DNA of 64,000 bases from Paenibacillus sp. MMS20-IR301 (lineage in GTDB: Bacteria > Bacillota > Bacilli > Paenibacillales > Paenibacillaceae): assembly GCF_032302195.1 (NCBI RefSeq), contig NZ_CP135275.1:7089001-7153000 (forward strand). The letters run 5' to 3'. Shown in pieces: positions 7,921 through 15,123 of the stretch (position 1 is the first letter of the stretch; every line of letters begins with the position of its first letter). Below the pieces are notes generated by a model that ran no database searches, was not told the origin of the DNA, and saw only the letters and a list, made by a program, of their open reading frames with translations. Position numbers and translations under genes: made by a program.

Positions 7921-9243
7921 TTACGTTCCTTGGGCATCAAAAATGACATTAATCGTTGATGCTGCCCCCGGAGTAGCAGACTGATAGGAGAGACGGGTGT
8001 ATTTCAGGAAGCGTGCAGGAACGATAACATCCACGGCACCGGCTGCCAGCGGATTATCGCCTGTAGTATCGATGAAATAGTTTGTTCCGTCTGCGCTGAT
8101 CTCTACGCGGGTGTTCACAGGATTGGCCCCGGTGTTCACGACAAAATAGGAATAGGTGCCAAGCACGCTCGTAGTATTGGCCGGCAGAGGTGTGAAGGTA
8201 TCTCCTGTTGCAATTCCGTTCGTAGCAAGCTCGATAAAGCTGCGCTGCGAAATGGAGGTTACGCTGCTCAACGTACCGGCAGTAATCGTAGCGCCAAGCA
8301 CGCTAGTGATCGTACCGGCGAGGATGTTAGTAACCGTACCAGCTGACGATAATGTACCAGCAGTAATCGTAGCCCCAAGCACGCTAGTAATGGTACCATC
8401 GAGCAGGTTAGTAACCGTACCAGCCGATGATAATGTACCAGCAGTAATCGTAGCGCCGAGCACGCTAGTGATCGTACCATCTAACAGGTTAGTAACTGTA
8501 CCAGCCGATGATAATGTACCAGCAGTAATCGTAGCCCCAAGTACGCTAGTGATTGTACCGGCGAGGATATTAGTAACTGTACCAGCCGACGACAACGTAC
8601 CGGCAGTAATTGTAGCGCCGAGCACGCTAGTAATCGTACCATCTAACAGGTTGGTCAATGTACCAGCAGTGATCGTAGCGCCGAGCACGCTAGTGATCGT
8701 ACCATCTAACAGGTTAGTAACTGTACCAGCCGACGATAATGTACCGGCAGTGATTGTAGCCCCAAGCACGCTAGTGATGGTACCATTCAGCAGGTTAGTA
8801 ACCGTACCAGCCGATGATAATGTACCAGCAGTAATCGTAGCCCCGAGCACGCTAGTGATCGTACCATCTAACAGGTTAGTAACTGTACCAGCCGACGATA
8901 ATGTACCGGCAGTGATCGTAGCGCCGAGCACGCTAGTAATGGTACCGGCGAGGATGTTAGTAACTGTACCAGCCGACGACAATGTACCGGCAGTGATCGT
9001 AGCCCCAAGTACGCTAGTGATGGTACCATTCAGCAGGTTAGTAACCGTACCAGCCGATGATAATGTACCGGCAGTGATCGTAGCGCCGAGCACGCTAGTG
9101 ATCGTACCGCCCAGAATAACGGGGGTCAGGTTTCCGCTGGCATCCGTTGTAAGCGGGCTGTCGATCAGGGTTGAGGGGTCCCGGCCGAAAATAAGTGTGC
9201 GCAGATTATCCGGGTTGGCCTGAAATGAACTGAAATTCGGCAA
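7921..9243 (-). CDS. Thr/Ser-rich 27-residue tandem repeat protein with DUF6385-like C-terminus
   Basis: This is a 440-residue probable surface or spore-surface protein. After a 46-residue head (MPNFSSFQANP..., TTDASGNLTP) come ten tandem units of TITSVLGATITAGTLSSAGT plus VTNLLxG. Nine are exactly 27 residues and the sixth is 21 (six residues deleted); a partial eleventh follows. The C-terminal 110 residues form a beta-sandwich-like domain resembling DUF6385 (FVVNTGANP, RFLKYTRLSYQS). The TTG start at 9243 is chosen because AAAGGATG precedes it and the product begins MPN like both divergent neighbours. There is no signal peptide, which suits a spore-surface protein assembled from the mother cell. 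Thr and Ser density makes it a natural O-glycosylation substrate for the downstream transferases; that link is inference. Confidence 0.75.
   Translation of the reverse strand: MPNFSSFQANPDNLRTLIFGRDPSTLIDSPLTTDASGNLTPVILGGTITSVLGATITAGTLSSAGTVTNLLNGTITSVLGATITAGTLSSAGTVTNILAGTITSVLGATITAGTLSSAGTVTNLLDGTITSVLGATITAGTLSSAGTVTNLLNGTITSVLGATITAGTLSSAGTVTNLLDGTITSVLGATITAGTLTNLLDGTITSVLGATITAGTLSSAGTVTNILAGTITSVLGATITAGTLSSAGTVTNLLDGTITSVLGATITAGTLSSAGTVTNLLDGTITSVLGATITAGTLSSAGTVTNILAGTITSVLGATITAGTLSSVTSISQRSFIELATNGIATGDTFTPLPANTTSVLGTYSYFVVNTGANPVNTRVEISADGTNYFIDTTGDNPLAAGAVDVIVPARFLKYTRLSYQSATPGAASTINVIFDAQGT
8314..9105 (-). repeat. 81-bp tandem coding repeat, ten units
   Basis: The DNA units are nearly identical (81 bases), with one unit shortened by 18 bases near 8640-8700. 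Differences are mostly synonymous third-position changes plus alternation of the last codons (LLN, LLD, ILA). The pattern suggests repeated duplication and homogenisation. The opposite strand is open throughout, a by-product of the repeat. Confidence 0.9.
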
Positions 9244-9505
9244 AAGTATTCATCCTTTCATCATAGAATAGATATCGCCAGCGTACTCATGAAAAGACCC
9301 AAACCGTCGTCTGGGTCTATATCATATATAGGCTGCCGTTTGCGTAAGGTGGTCAGGAACCATTCGAATGGTGTGATATTACTATATGGGGATTTTAAGA
9401 GAACGCGCGGGGCAACTGTGCAAAAATACGCAGATTGCCAAACAACCCCGTACACACGGATGCATACTATGAGAGTATGCTAGGGCCGATAGGAGGAGTG
9501 AGGAA
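9244..9505. promoter_or_regulatory. Divergent control region between surface-protein genes
   Basis: This 262-bp spacer drives the repeat protein leftward and the MPN/WWE pair rightward. It holds two inverted repeats: AGACCCA/TGGGTCT (about 9295-9317) and GCATACT-atgag-AGTATGC (about 9462-9480). The second lies just upstream of the AGGAGG site of the rightward gene. CATACTAT in the second, with an AC 16 bases upstream, loosely fits a sigma-K promoter (AC, then CATAnnnT). That would suit late mother-cell expression but is weak by eye. Confidence 0.4.
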
Positions 9506-10039
9506 ATGCCGAATGATGCAATTTTTAATCAGAATAGCCAGCCGCTGTATACCGAGCAGGTCAATACTTATGTTGCTCCAGCTATAGATACATTGCCTGA
9601 GGCGGGAGCTGCCATGTCAGGCTTGCTGTTTGGGGTTCCTTTTGCCGCGACGGTTACTGCTGCTGCCCCGCTTGTTCTGCAGGTGGCGAATCCGGGCGGA
9701 AGCGGGCGTACGGTATATATCTCGCGGGTAGTCGGGAGTACCGGAGCCGCGGCGGTAACCTTGACTCTGCTGCGTAATGCAACAGTCGGAGGTTCCACAA
9801 CGGCTCCGGTTAACTATAACTTTGGCAGTGCGGTCACCAGTGTGACAACTGCCCGTACAGCAGCTGCGGCACCTACAGGCAGTCCGGCAACCATTATGTC
9901 CATGCTGCTGGCTATAGGTCCGGTTATTCTTGATTTTGACGGAAGAATTATTGTGCCTCCCGGCAACTCGCTGACCCTTACAATAACAGCTTCGAGCAGT
10001 ACGGCGGCTACAGGGAACATCAGCTGGTGGGAGAACTAG
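9506..10039 (+). CDS. Beta-rich hypothetical surface protein, MPN...WWE family, copy 1
   Basis: This 177-residue protein is dominated by small, Thr, Ser and Val residues in alternating patterns, as in a beta-sandwich. It has no signal peptide, membrane helix or cysteine. It begins MPNDAIFNQNSQPLYTEQ and ends SWWEN. It is paralogous to the next gene: NPGGSGRTVYISR against NPAGSGKTLYLSR, and GRIIVPPG against GSIIVPPG. The ATG follows AGGAGGAGTGAGGA. Divergence from the repeat protein and the shared MPN start suggest the same particle or layer, possibly the spore surface. I do not recognise a named family. Confidence 0.72.
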   Translation: MPNDAIFNQNSQPLYTEQVNTYVAPAIDTLPEAGAAMSGLLFGVPFAATVTAAAPLVLQVANPGGSGRTVYISRVVGSTGAAAVTLTLLRNATVGGSTTAPVNYNFGSAVTSVTTARTAAAAPTGSPATIMSMLLAIGPVILDFDGRIIVPPGNSLTLTITASSSTAATGNISWWEN

Positions 10040-10057
10040 AATGGGAGGGGGCGGGCT

Positions 10058-10636
10058 ATGCCGAATAATTATGTAATCAACGATAATGATCAGCCGGTCT
10101 ATGTAGAAATGACTAACACCTTCCAGTCACCGGATATTAGCGCACCGCCGGAGATCAGCGCTTCAGAGTCAGCGGTATTATTTACGGCCAATGCCTCGAA
10201 CTCTGCTACGATCGTACTGGGGCTGAGCTCGGCGATCATATCGGTGCGCATCAACAATCCTGCGGGCAGCGGCAAAACCTTATATTTATCACGGATCAGC
10301 GGCAGTATTGGCGGAACTTCACTGCTGACCTCGATCTCGGGAACCTTTACATTAGTCAGAGGGGGGACGGTCTCGTCTCCAGCCACGGTAACCCCGGTGA
10401 ATAATAATCTGGCCAGCCCGGCCGCGAGTGCCATGACTGTCCAGTCCTCAACTGCGGTCATCTCAGGAGGGAGTATACTGGCCACATATCAATTGGCGCC
10501 GGGAGTGTTCACCCCTATATTTACCGGGAGCATCATTGTGCCGCCCGGTGCGGCGGTCAGTGCCAATGTTACCTCTTCAAGTGCTGCTGTCGGAACGATT
10601 ATTTCAGCGCTGAGCCTGACCTGGTGGGAAAGATAG
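10058..10636 (+). CDS. Beta-rich hypothetical surface protein, MPN...WWE family, copy 2
   Basis: This 192-residue paralogue of the preceding gene starts 18 bases after its stop behind a gggaggggg site, so the two form an operon. It shares the MPN start, a QPVYVEMTNTF segment near residue 12, the NPAGSGKTLYLSR core, the GSIIVPPG strand and a terminal TWWER. It has no cysteine, export signal or predicted helix. A strong hairpin follows at 10677. The function is unknown. A structural role on the spore or cell surface is inferred from composition and from the glycosyltransferase and repeat-protein neighbours. Confidence 0.72.
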   Translation: MPNNYVINDNDQPVYVEMTNTFQSPDISAPPEISASESAVLFTANASNSATIVLGLSSAIISVRINNPAGSGKTLYLSRISGSIGGTSLLTSISGTFTLVRGGTVSSPATVTPVNNNLASPAASAMTVQSSTAVISGGSILATYQLAPGVFTPIFTGSIIVPPGAAVSANVTSSSAAVGTIISALSLTWWER

Positions 10637-10676
10637 CCGGCCGTTCTGCAGATATTCATAACAGGAACCACAGAGT

Positions 10677-10713
10677 AAACCTTGACTTCGGGGAAGTTAA
10701 GGTTTATTTTTCT
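10677..10713 (+). terminator. Rho-independent terminator after the MPN/WWE pair
   Basis: AAACCTTGACTTC and GAAGTTAAGGTTT pair with one G-T wobble around a GGG loop, followed by ATTTTTCT. Confidence 0.8.
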
Positions 10714-10751
10714 ATAAATGGATCTTAATGTAGAATGGATAGAAGGGGGGA

Positions 10752-11411
10752 ATGGGCGGTATGGACAGTTGTTTGTTGATACATGGCTTCACAGGGGGCG
10801 AATATGAAGTCTTACCGTTAGCGCAGTTTCTGGGAGCCCATGATTACATAACCCGGACATTTACGCTAAAAGGTCATGGGGGTACCCGCCGGGACCTGCT
10901 TCATTCGGACCGCCATGACTGGCAGCAGAGTGCGGAAGAGGAGCTGAACATGCTGCTGTCCGGGGCCGAGGGGGTACATCTGGTCGGATTTTCCACCGGT
11001 GCACTGATTGCTTCCGGGTTGTCTGTCCGGTATAAGCCCTATATCAAATCACTGACGCTGCTCTCCGCGCCTGTATTTCCGCTTAACCCGGCGCAGATCC
11101 TGCGGACCCTGGGCAGTCCGGAGATGGTCAGGAACTATTTACGGAAATGGCGCTCCACACCGCTGAAGGCAACCAGGGAGTTTCAGCATTTGGTCCGGGA
11201 GAGCTTCGCAGTGTATCCGGAGCTTGAGCTGCCTACATTCATTGTACAGGGCAATCGGGATCATCTGGTGAAATCCAAAAGCGCGGGGTATCTGCAGCAG
11301 ACCATCCCCTCCCGCCGCAAGCAGGTGCATATGGTATGCCATAGCGCGGACAGCGCCGGCATGATGGATGAAGTGCTGCAGTTTATGCGCAGTGCGGGAG
11401 ATTACAGATAG
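10752..11411 (+). CDS. Alpha/beta hydrolase, carboxylesterase Est30-like
   Basis: This 219-residue cytosolic serine hydrolase probably cleaves short acyl esters. It opens with CLLIHGFTGG (oxyanion-hole HGF) and carries the nucleophile elbow GFSTG at about residues 79-83. An acid residue sits in QGNRDHLV (Asp near 180) and a candidate catalytic His in VCHSADSAG near the C-terminus, where the family usually has a Ser-x-His. The start is ambiguous: ATG 10752 is tight against GGGGGG, while ATG 10761 has better spacing. It stands alone after a terminator and converges with the M23 gene. Confidence 0.8.
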   Translation: MGGMDSCLLIHGFTGGEYEVLPLAQFLGAHDYITRTFTLKGHGGTRRDLLHSDRHDWQQSAEEELNMLLSGAEGVHLVGFSTGALIASGLSVRYKPYIKSLTLLSAPVFPLNPAQILRTLGSPEMVRNYLRKWRSTPLKATREFQHLVRESFAVYPELELPTFIVQGNRDHLVKSKSAGYLQQTIPSRRKQVHMVCHSADSAGMMDEVLQFMRSAGDYR

Positions 11412-11417
11412 AGCTTG

Positions 11418-12623
11418 TTATTTCTTGTTTTTTTTCAGCCTGCGGTATTCCTGATTCTCCCATTGCTTCAGCAGCGGGTAAGGATCGAAGGCCCATTCGG
11501 TAATTCCGCGGTCGCGGTAGATTCCGTAGTGGAGGTGGGGCGGGAATTTACCCTGGGTGCCCGGATTGCCGTAACCTGAGCTGCCCACCCAGCCGATGGT
11601 CTGGCCCGGAATGACTATATCTCCACGGGAGAGCGACTTCTCATACCCCATCAGATGCGCATAGTAGTGGTAGCGGTTCTCGATATCGCGGATTCCGATC
11701 CGCCAGCCGCCGTAACGGTTCCAGCCCTTGGTCTCTACCACGCCGAAGCAGGTGCTGCGGACGGTCAAGCCATGCGGTGCGAACAAATCCGTGCCTTCGT
11801 GGATGCGTGCTCCGCCCCAGCTCCGGCCTGTGCCCCAGGTGCTGCGGTAAGCGTAGTTGGTTCCTATTGGAAGCGGAAAGGCACTGCCCGTTAAGTCAAG
11901 ACGTCCGAAATGCTCGTACAGCTTGGCGAATTGGGCCACACGCTGGGCCGCCCGGCCGTTATGATAGTACTCCCAGATGCCGATACTGAAGTCACTGGCG
12001 GAAGTGCCGTACTTTAGCAGATGACTGGCCATGCTGTACAGAACGTCGGCATCATTAGCGGGATCGGCGAGGCCATCCCCGGAACCGTCCCGGCCGAAGC
12101 CGCCGAAGAAGCTGATAGATGCCGGCTGCTTGTCCTCCTGGTCAGGATTCAGCGGCCCCGACCATACCGGTGCGGGAATGGTGATGCCTGTGAGCCTGGA
12201 CGGAAGGTTCGCCGGGTCAGATGCTGCGGCGGCAGCTGCACCTTTTTTCTTTTTGGATACGGACCGTTCATATTGATCAATGGCAGCGAAGCGGAACCAG
12301 GGGATACCGGTCGCTGCACTCATCTGTTCATAGAGTTCTTTGCGGGCAACAGCAAGTGGCTCTTTAGTGTCACCGGCAGCCGGAGCAGCCGAGCTCAGCT
12401 CCGGCGCTGTGTAGGAACGCGCAGCGTGAGCTGAGGCGGCGGGCAGGCTGCCGCAGAGCAGGGCGGCTGCAGACATGCATATCAGGGTTTTCCGGGTGGT
12501 ATCTTTTTTGAAATATAAGAATTTATCGGTGGTACGCCATAAATAATCCTTATATTTCTCGCTGAAACGGATACCGTCCTCTGAAGGACGGCACAGCCGT
12601 TTCTGCTTGAATAGGCTCAGCAT
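11418..12623 (-). CDS. Membrane-anchored M23 endopeptidase with lytic-transglycosylase-like segment
   Basis: This 401-residue protein is likely a peptidoglycan hydrolase. The ATG at 12623 is chosen over an upstream TTG because AGGAGG lies 7 bases before it. Residues 5-40 are coded by a dispersed repeat. A hydrophobic segment at about 46-66 anchors or exports the protein. A middle region (IPWFRFAAIDQYE, then DGLADPANDADVLYS) resembles a transglycosylase fold, as in fused cell-wall hydrolases. The C-terminal peptidase M23 domain has HEGTD (275-279) and HLH (363-365) as zinc ligands. It is divergent from yutD, an arrangement reminiscent of the yunA-yutD neighbourhood in Bacillus. It probably acts outside the membrane on cross-bridges. 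Confidence 0.82.
   Translation of the reverse strand: MLSLFKQKRLCRPSEDGIRFSEKYKDYLWRTTDKFLYFKKDTTRKTLICMSAAALLCGSLPAASAHAARSYTAPELSSAAPAAGDTKEPLAVARKELYEQMSAATGIPWFRFAAIDQYERSVSKKKKGAAAAAASDPANLPSRLTGITIPAPVWSGPLNPDQEDKQPASISFFGGFGRDGSGDGLADPANDADVLYSMASHLLKYGTSASDFSIGIWEYYHNGRAAQRVAQFAKLYEHFGRLDLTGSAFPLPIGTNYAYRSTWGTGRSWGGARIHEGTDLFAPHGLTVRSTCFGVVETKGWNRYGGWRIGIRDIENRYHYYAHLMGYEKSLSRGDIVIPGQTIGWVGSSGYGNPGTQGKFPPHLHYGIYRDRGITEWAFDPYPLLKQWENQEYRRLKKNKK
12539..12612 (-). repeat. Dispersed palindromic repeat, family 1, coding copy in the M23 gene
   Basis: The nested palindrome is CTGAAACGG, then CCGTCCT-ctga-AGGACGG, then CCGTTTCTG. It lies within the first codons of the M23 gene and encodes KQKRLCRPSEDGIRFSEK. 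The flank GCCATAAAT...TCCTTAT is shared with the copy in the ylbJ-like gene. Confidence 0.85.
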
Positions 12624-12781
12624 GCTCACAACCTCCTGCGCTTTCAGGCGCGTCAATGATATATACATCCGCATGAATTGCAACTTGCAGCTGCTTTTCT
12701 TTAGATTGAAGCAAAAGCGCTGTTTTTATCCATTCTGTTAAACAGGATGGTCCACAAAAACAGGCAATTGCCCGGTGCACA

Positions 12782-12790
12782 TGCTATAAT
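12782..12790 (+). promoter_or_regulatory. Extended -10 element upstream of yutD
   Basis: TGcTATAAT at 12782-12790 is a perfect extended -10 about 100 bases before the TTG start of yutD. No good -35 is visible, which extended -10 promoters tolerate. Confidence 0.5.
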
Positions 12791-12888
12791 ATGAGGCAGA
12801 TTGTGATATATTGGCATTAGGACAATAACTCCAGCCTTCGCTTAAAGCAGCTGAATGTGGAGTAAATGGAAAGGCAGGCGACACACGC

Positions 12889-13533
12889 TTGATCGTTATA
12901 GGTGGAAAAGGCTACGAGCTTATGCTCGATCATAAGGACGGCTGGAACCCGGAGGCATTCCGCGGAAGATACAGTGAGGTACTGGACCGTTACGATTACA
13001 TTATCGGCGACTGGGGTTACAGCCAATTGCGTCTTAAGGGTTTTTACCGGGATAATCATCCGAAGGTGAACCGGGATACAGCGATTTCAGGCATGGTGGA
13101 TTATATTAATGAATACTGCAATTTTGGCTGCGCTTATTTCGTGCTGCATAAGCTGAAGGAGTCACCGCAGGAAGGAACCTTCAAGGATATTCTGATTAAG
13201 GAGCTTCCTGAACCGGGGCTTGAGGAAGAAACGGAGCAGGCCGCAGCGGAGCCGTCAGCAAATGTGAAGGAGCACCGGGAGACTCCGGCCAAGGGAGCGA
13301 ACCGCGAGAAGGATAATGCTAACGCGCCAGGCCGGGAGCATCCGGCCAAGGACAGACCCGTGCGTGAGCATCAGAGCCGGAACCACCGGAACAAAGAGGG
13401 CCAAGGCAAGAAGAACCATAAGGAATTCCAGGGCAGAGCGCAGCAAAGCCATCAGGGGAATTCGCATAACCATAAATCAAACCATCAGGGTAAGCAGGAT
13501 AACCCGAACAAGCACAATAACCAGAACAGCTGA
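12889..13533 (+). CDS. yutD: YutD family protein with disordered charged tail
   Basis: The first 95 residues match the YutD (DUF1027) family as I recognise it: GGKGYELMLDHKDGWNPEAF, DRYDYIIGDWGYSQLRLKGF and NEYCNFGCAYFVLHK. The function is not established. From about residue 105 to 214 the protein is a low-complexity tail rich in Glu, Lys, His, Asn and Gln, much longer than the family core and presumably disordered. The start is TTG at 12889 after AAAGGCAGG, since no in-frame ATG precedes the conserved IVIGGKGYEL. It is monocistronic, with a bidirectional terminator following. Confidence 0.85.
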   Translation: MIVIGGKGYELMLDHKDGWNPEAFRGRYSEVLDRYDYIIGDWGYSQLRLKGFYRDNHPKVNRDTAISGMVDYINEYCNFGCAYFVLHKLKESPQEGTFKDILIKELPEPGLEEETEQAAAEPSANVKEHRETPAKGANREKDNANAPGREHPAKDRPVREHQSRNHRNKEGQGKKNHKEFQGRAQQSHQGNSHNHKSNHQGKQDNPNKHNNQNS

Positions 13534-13564
13534 TGTACCAGGAAGGCATAAGTTCAATGCATAC

Positions 13565-13608
13565 AAAAAGAGTCATCCCAGCCGCAGCGGCCGGGATGAC
13601 TCTTTTTT
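13565..13608. terminator. Bidirectional terminator between yutD and the S41 protease
   Basis: AAAAAGAGTCATCCC and GGGATGACTCTTTTTT form a long stem with a GC-rich tip. A/T runs on both sides serve both convergent genes. Confidence 0.9.
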
Positions 13609-13637
13609 GTACATATATGAATTTGTATTAGCAGGGA

Positions 13638-15101
13638 TTATTTCACCGACAGCTTAAGCTGGTTCTGGGCAGCATTGTAGCTCCAGGTCAGCTGCGGGAA
13701 TTTCTTCTTGAAGGCAGCAAGGTCAATGAATGTCTCGCCCTCCTGGTATAAGGCTTCTTTGGAGGCCAGGGTGAAGCCGGAAATTTTGCCGGCACCTGTA
13801 GTAATCAGCACCTTCTTGTTCTTGGCATCCCAGGATACTTCGCTCTCCACGAGAGCAGATAATACACGGGAGGAGGCATAGACTTGATTGCCTTGTTTAA
13901 CCAGACCGACATTTCCGGCAAAAGCAGTACCGTTAATATCCAGAATATGCCCGTCACCGGAAGCGGTAATTCCGGTCATTCCGGCGATTTGCAGTGCGGT
14001 GATCAGCTGGGCGGTTTTGCCCTTAACCTCAATATCAGGCGCAAGTCCGATATGGTTGAAATCTTCTTTGCTTGGAGTCAGGTATTTCATGGTTGTCATC
14101 TTCAGTTCAGCACCGTCGGAGAGGGGAATTAAGCTCTGAATCCGTGCTTTACCGTAAGAACGGGCGCCGACAACTGTAGCGATCTTGTTATCCCGGAGCG
14201 CGCCGGTCAGCGCTTCCGAGGCGCTGGCAGTATATTCGTTCGTCAGCACAACAACGGGAACACCGATTTTGCTGCCGTTCGTGATGGTTACAGGTGTTGG
14301 AACACCGCTCTGGTCGGAGGTGTACATCATAATGCCGGCATCCATGAACTTGGCGGCAATGTTCTGGGCACTTTCCATATAGCCGCCTGTATTATCGCGC
14401 AAATCAAGCACCAGTGATTTCATTCCGGCGGCACGCACCTTGTCGAGAATTACAGCGAATTCTTCATCGACTGTCTGTGTGAAGCCGTTGATTGCAATGT
14501 AAGCGACACCCGAGCCGATGATTGCGCCGCTAACAGACGCGGCTGAGATTTCTCCGCGGGTTACGACGATAGATTTATTAGCCCCGTTTCTCTGAATGAG
14601 CAGTGTGACCTTGGAGCCGGAAGTGCCGGCCAGCTCATCTCCTGCTGTATCATCCACCGGTACGCCGTTAATTTTGAGGATGGTGTCCCCGCGCTTGAGT
14701 CCGGCTTTCTCTGCCGGAGACCCGCTCATCACTTCTTCGATGTACAGCTCTTTGGTCGTATAGATCAGGCGGACGCCGATGCCCACATATTCCAGATCCA
14801 CCTGGTGCCCGAATTCAGCAGCCTCATCCTTATCCAGATACTGGCTGTACGGATCATCCAGTGTGCTTACCATACCGTCGATGGCTCCGCGGATCAGTGT
14901 ATCCTGGTCTACGCCTTCGACATTGTAATATTCAAGATACTGCATAATCTCATTGATAATATCCAGCTTGGAGGATTGTCCGAGCTCGGTGGTAGCCGCA
15001 TCTGCAGCGAATGCAGCAGGAGAAGCGGCGATGGATAAAGCCAGCAGGCCGCTGAGCGCTGCGGTAACAATTTTTTTGGCTGATTTCATTAGGTCATACA
15101 T
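13638..15101 (-). CDS. S41 C-terminal processing peptidase with PDZ and stalk-like C-terminal domain
   Basis: This 487-residue CtpA-type serine protease acts outside the membrane. An N-terminal signal peptide (about 6-33, AAFAAD) is followed by the S41 helical part, a PDZ domain at about 104-182 (YVGIGVRL, AGLKRGD) and the tail-specific protease core. The catalytic Ser lies in TASASEA (291-297) and Lys318 in SYGKA. The last 100 residues resemble the copper-amine-oxidase N-terminal stalk domain, also found in the upstream gene, and may bind wall or substrate. ATG 15101 is very close to AAAGGA; ATG 15089 (MKSAKK) is equally plausible. It is probably co-transcribed with the upstream stalk-domain gene. 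Confidence 0.87.
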   Translation of the reverse strand: MYDLMKSAKKIVTAALSGLLALSIAASPAAFAADAATTELGQSSKLDIINEIMQYLEYYNVEGVDQDTLIRGAIDGMVSTLDDPYSQYLDKDEAAEFGHQVDLEYVGIGVRLIYTTKELYIEEVMSGSPAEKAGLKRGDTILKINGVPVDDTAGDELAGTSGSKVTLLIQRNGANKSIVVTRGEISAASVSGAIIGSGVAYIAINGFTQTVDEEFAVILDKVRAAGMKSLVLDLRDNTGGYMESAQNIAAKFMDAGIMMYTSDQSGVPTPVTITNGSKIGVPVVVLTNEYTASASEALTGALRDNKIATVVGARSYGKARIQSLIPLSDGAELKMTTMKYLTPSKEDFNHIGLAPDIEVKGKTAQLITALQIAGMTGITASGDGHILDINGTAFAGNVGLVKQGNQVYASSRVLSALVESEVSWDAKNKKVLITTGAGKISGFTLASKEALYQEGETFIDLAAFKKKFPQLTWSYNAAQNQLKLSVK

Positions 15102-15123
15102 CCTTTAAATAAATTTTAGATGA

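Noticed and set aside
8156..9223. Long open frame on the forward strand opposite the 27-residue repeat protein
   Set aside because: It exists because the 81-bp repeat keeps all codons open on the other strand. It has no ribosome site, and its Val/Ala/Pro repeats are the mirror of the real gene. The reverse-strand frame has a start, a non-repetitive head and a recognisable C-terminal domain.
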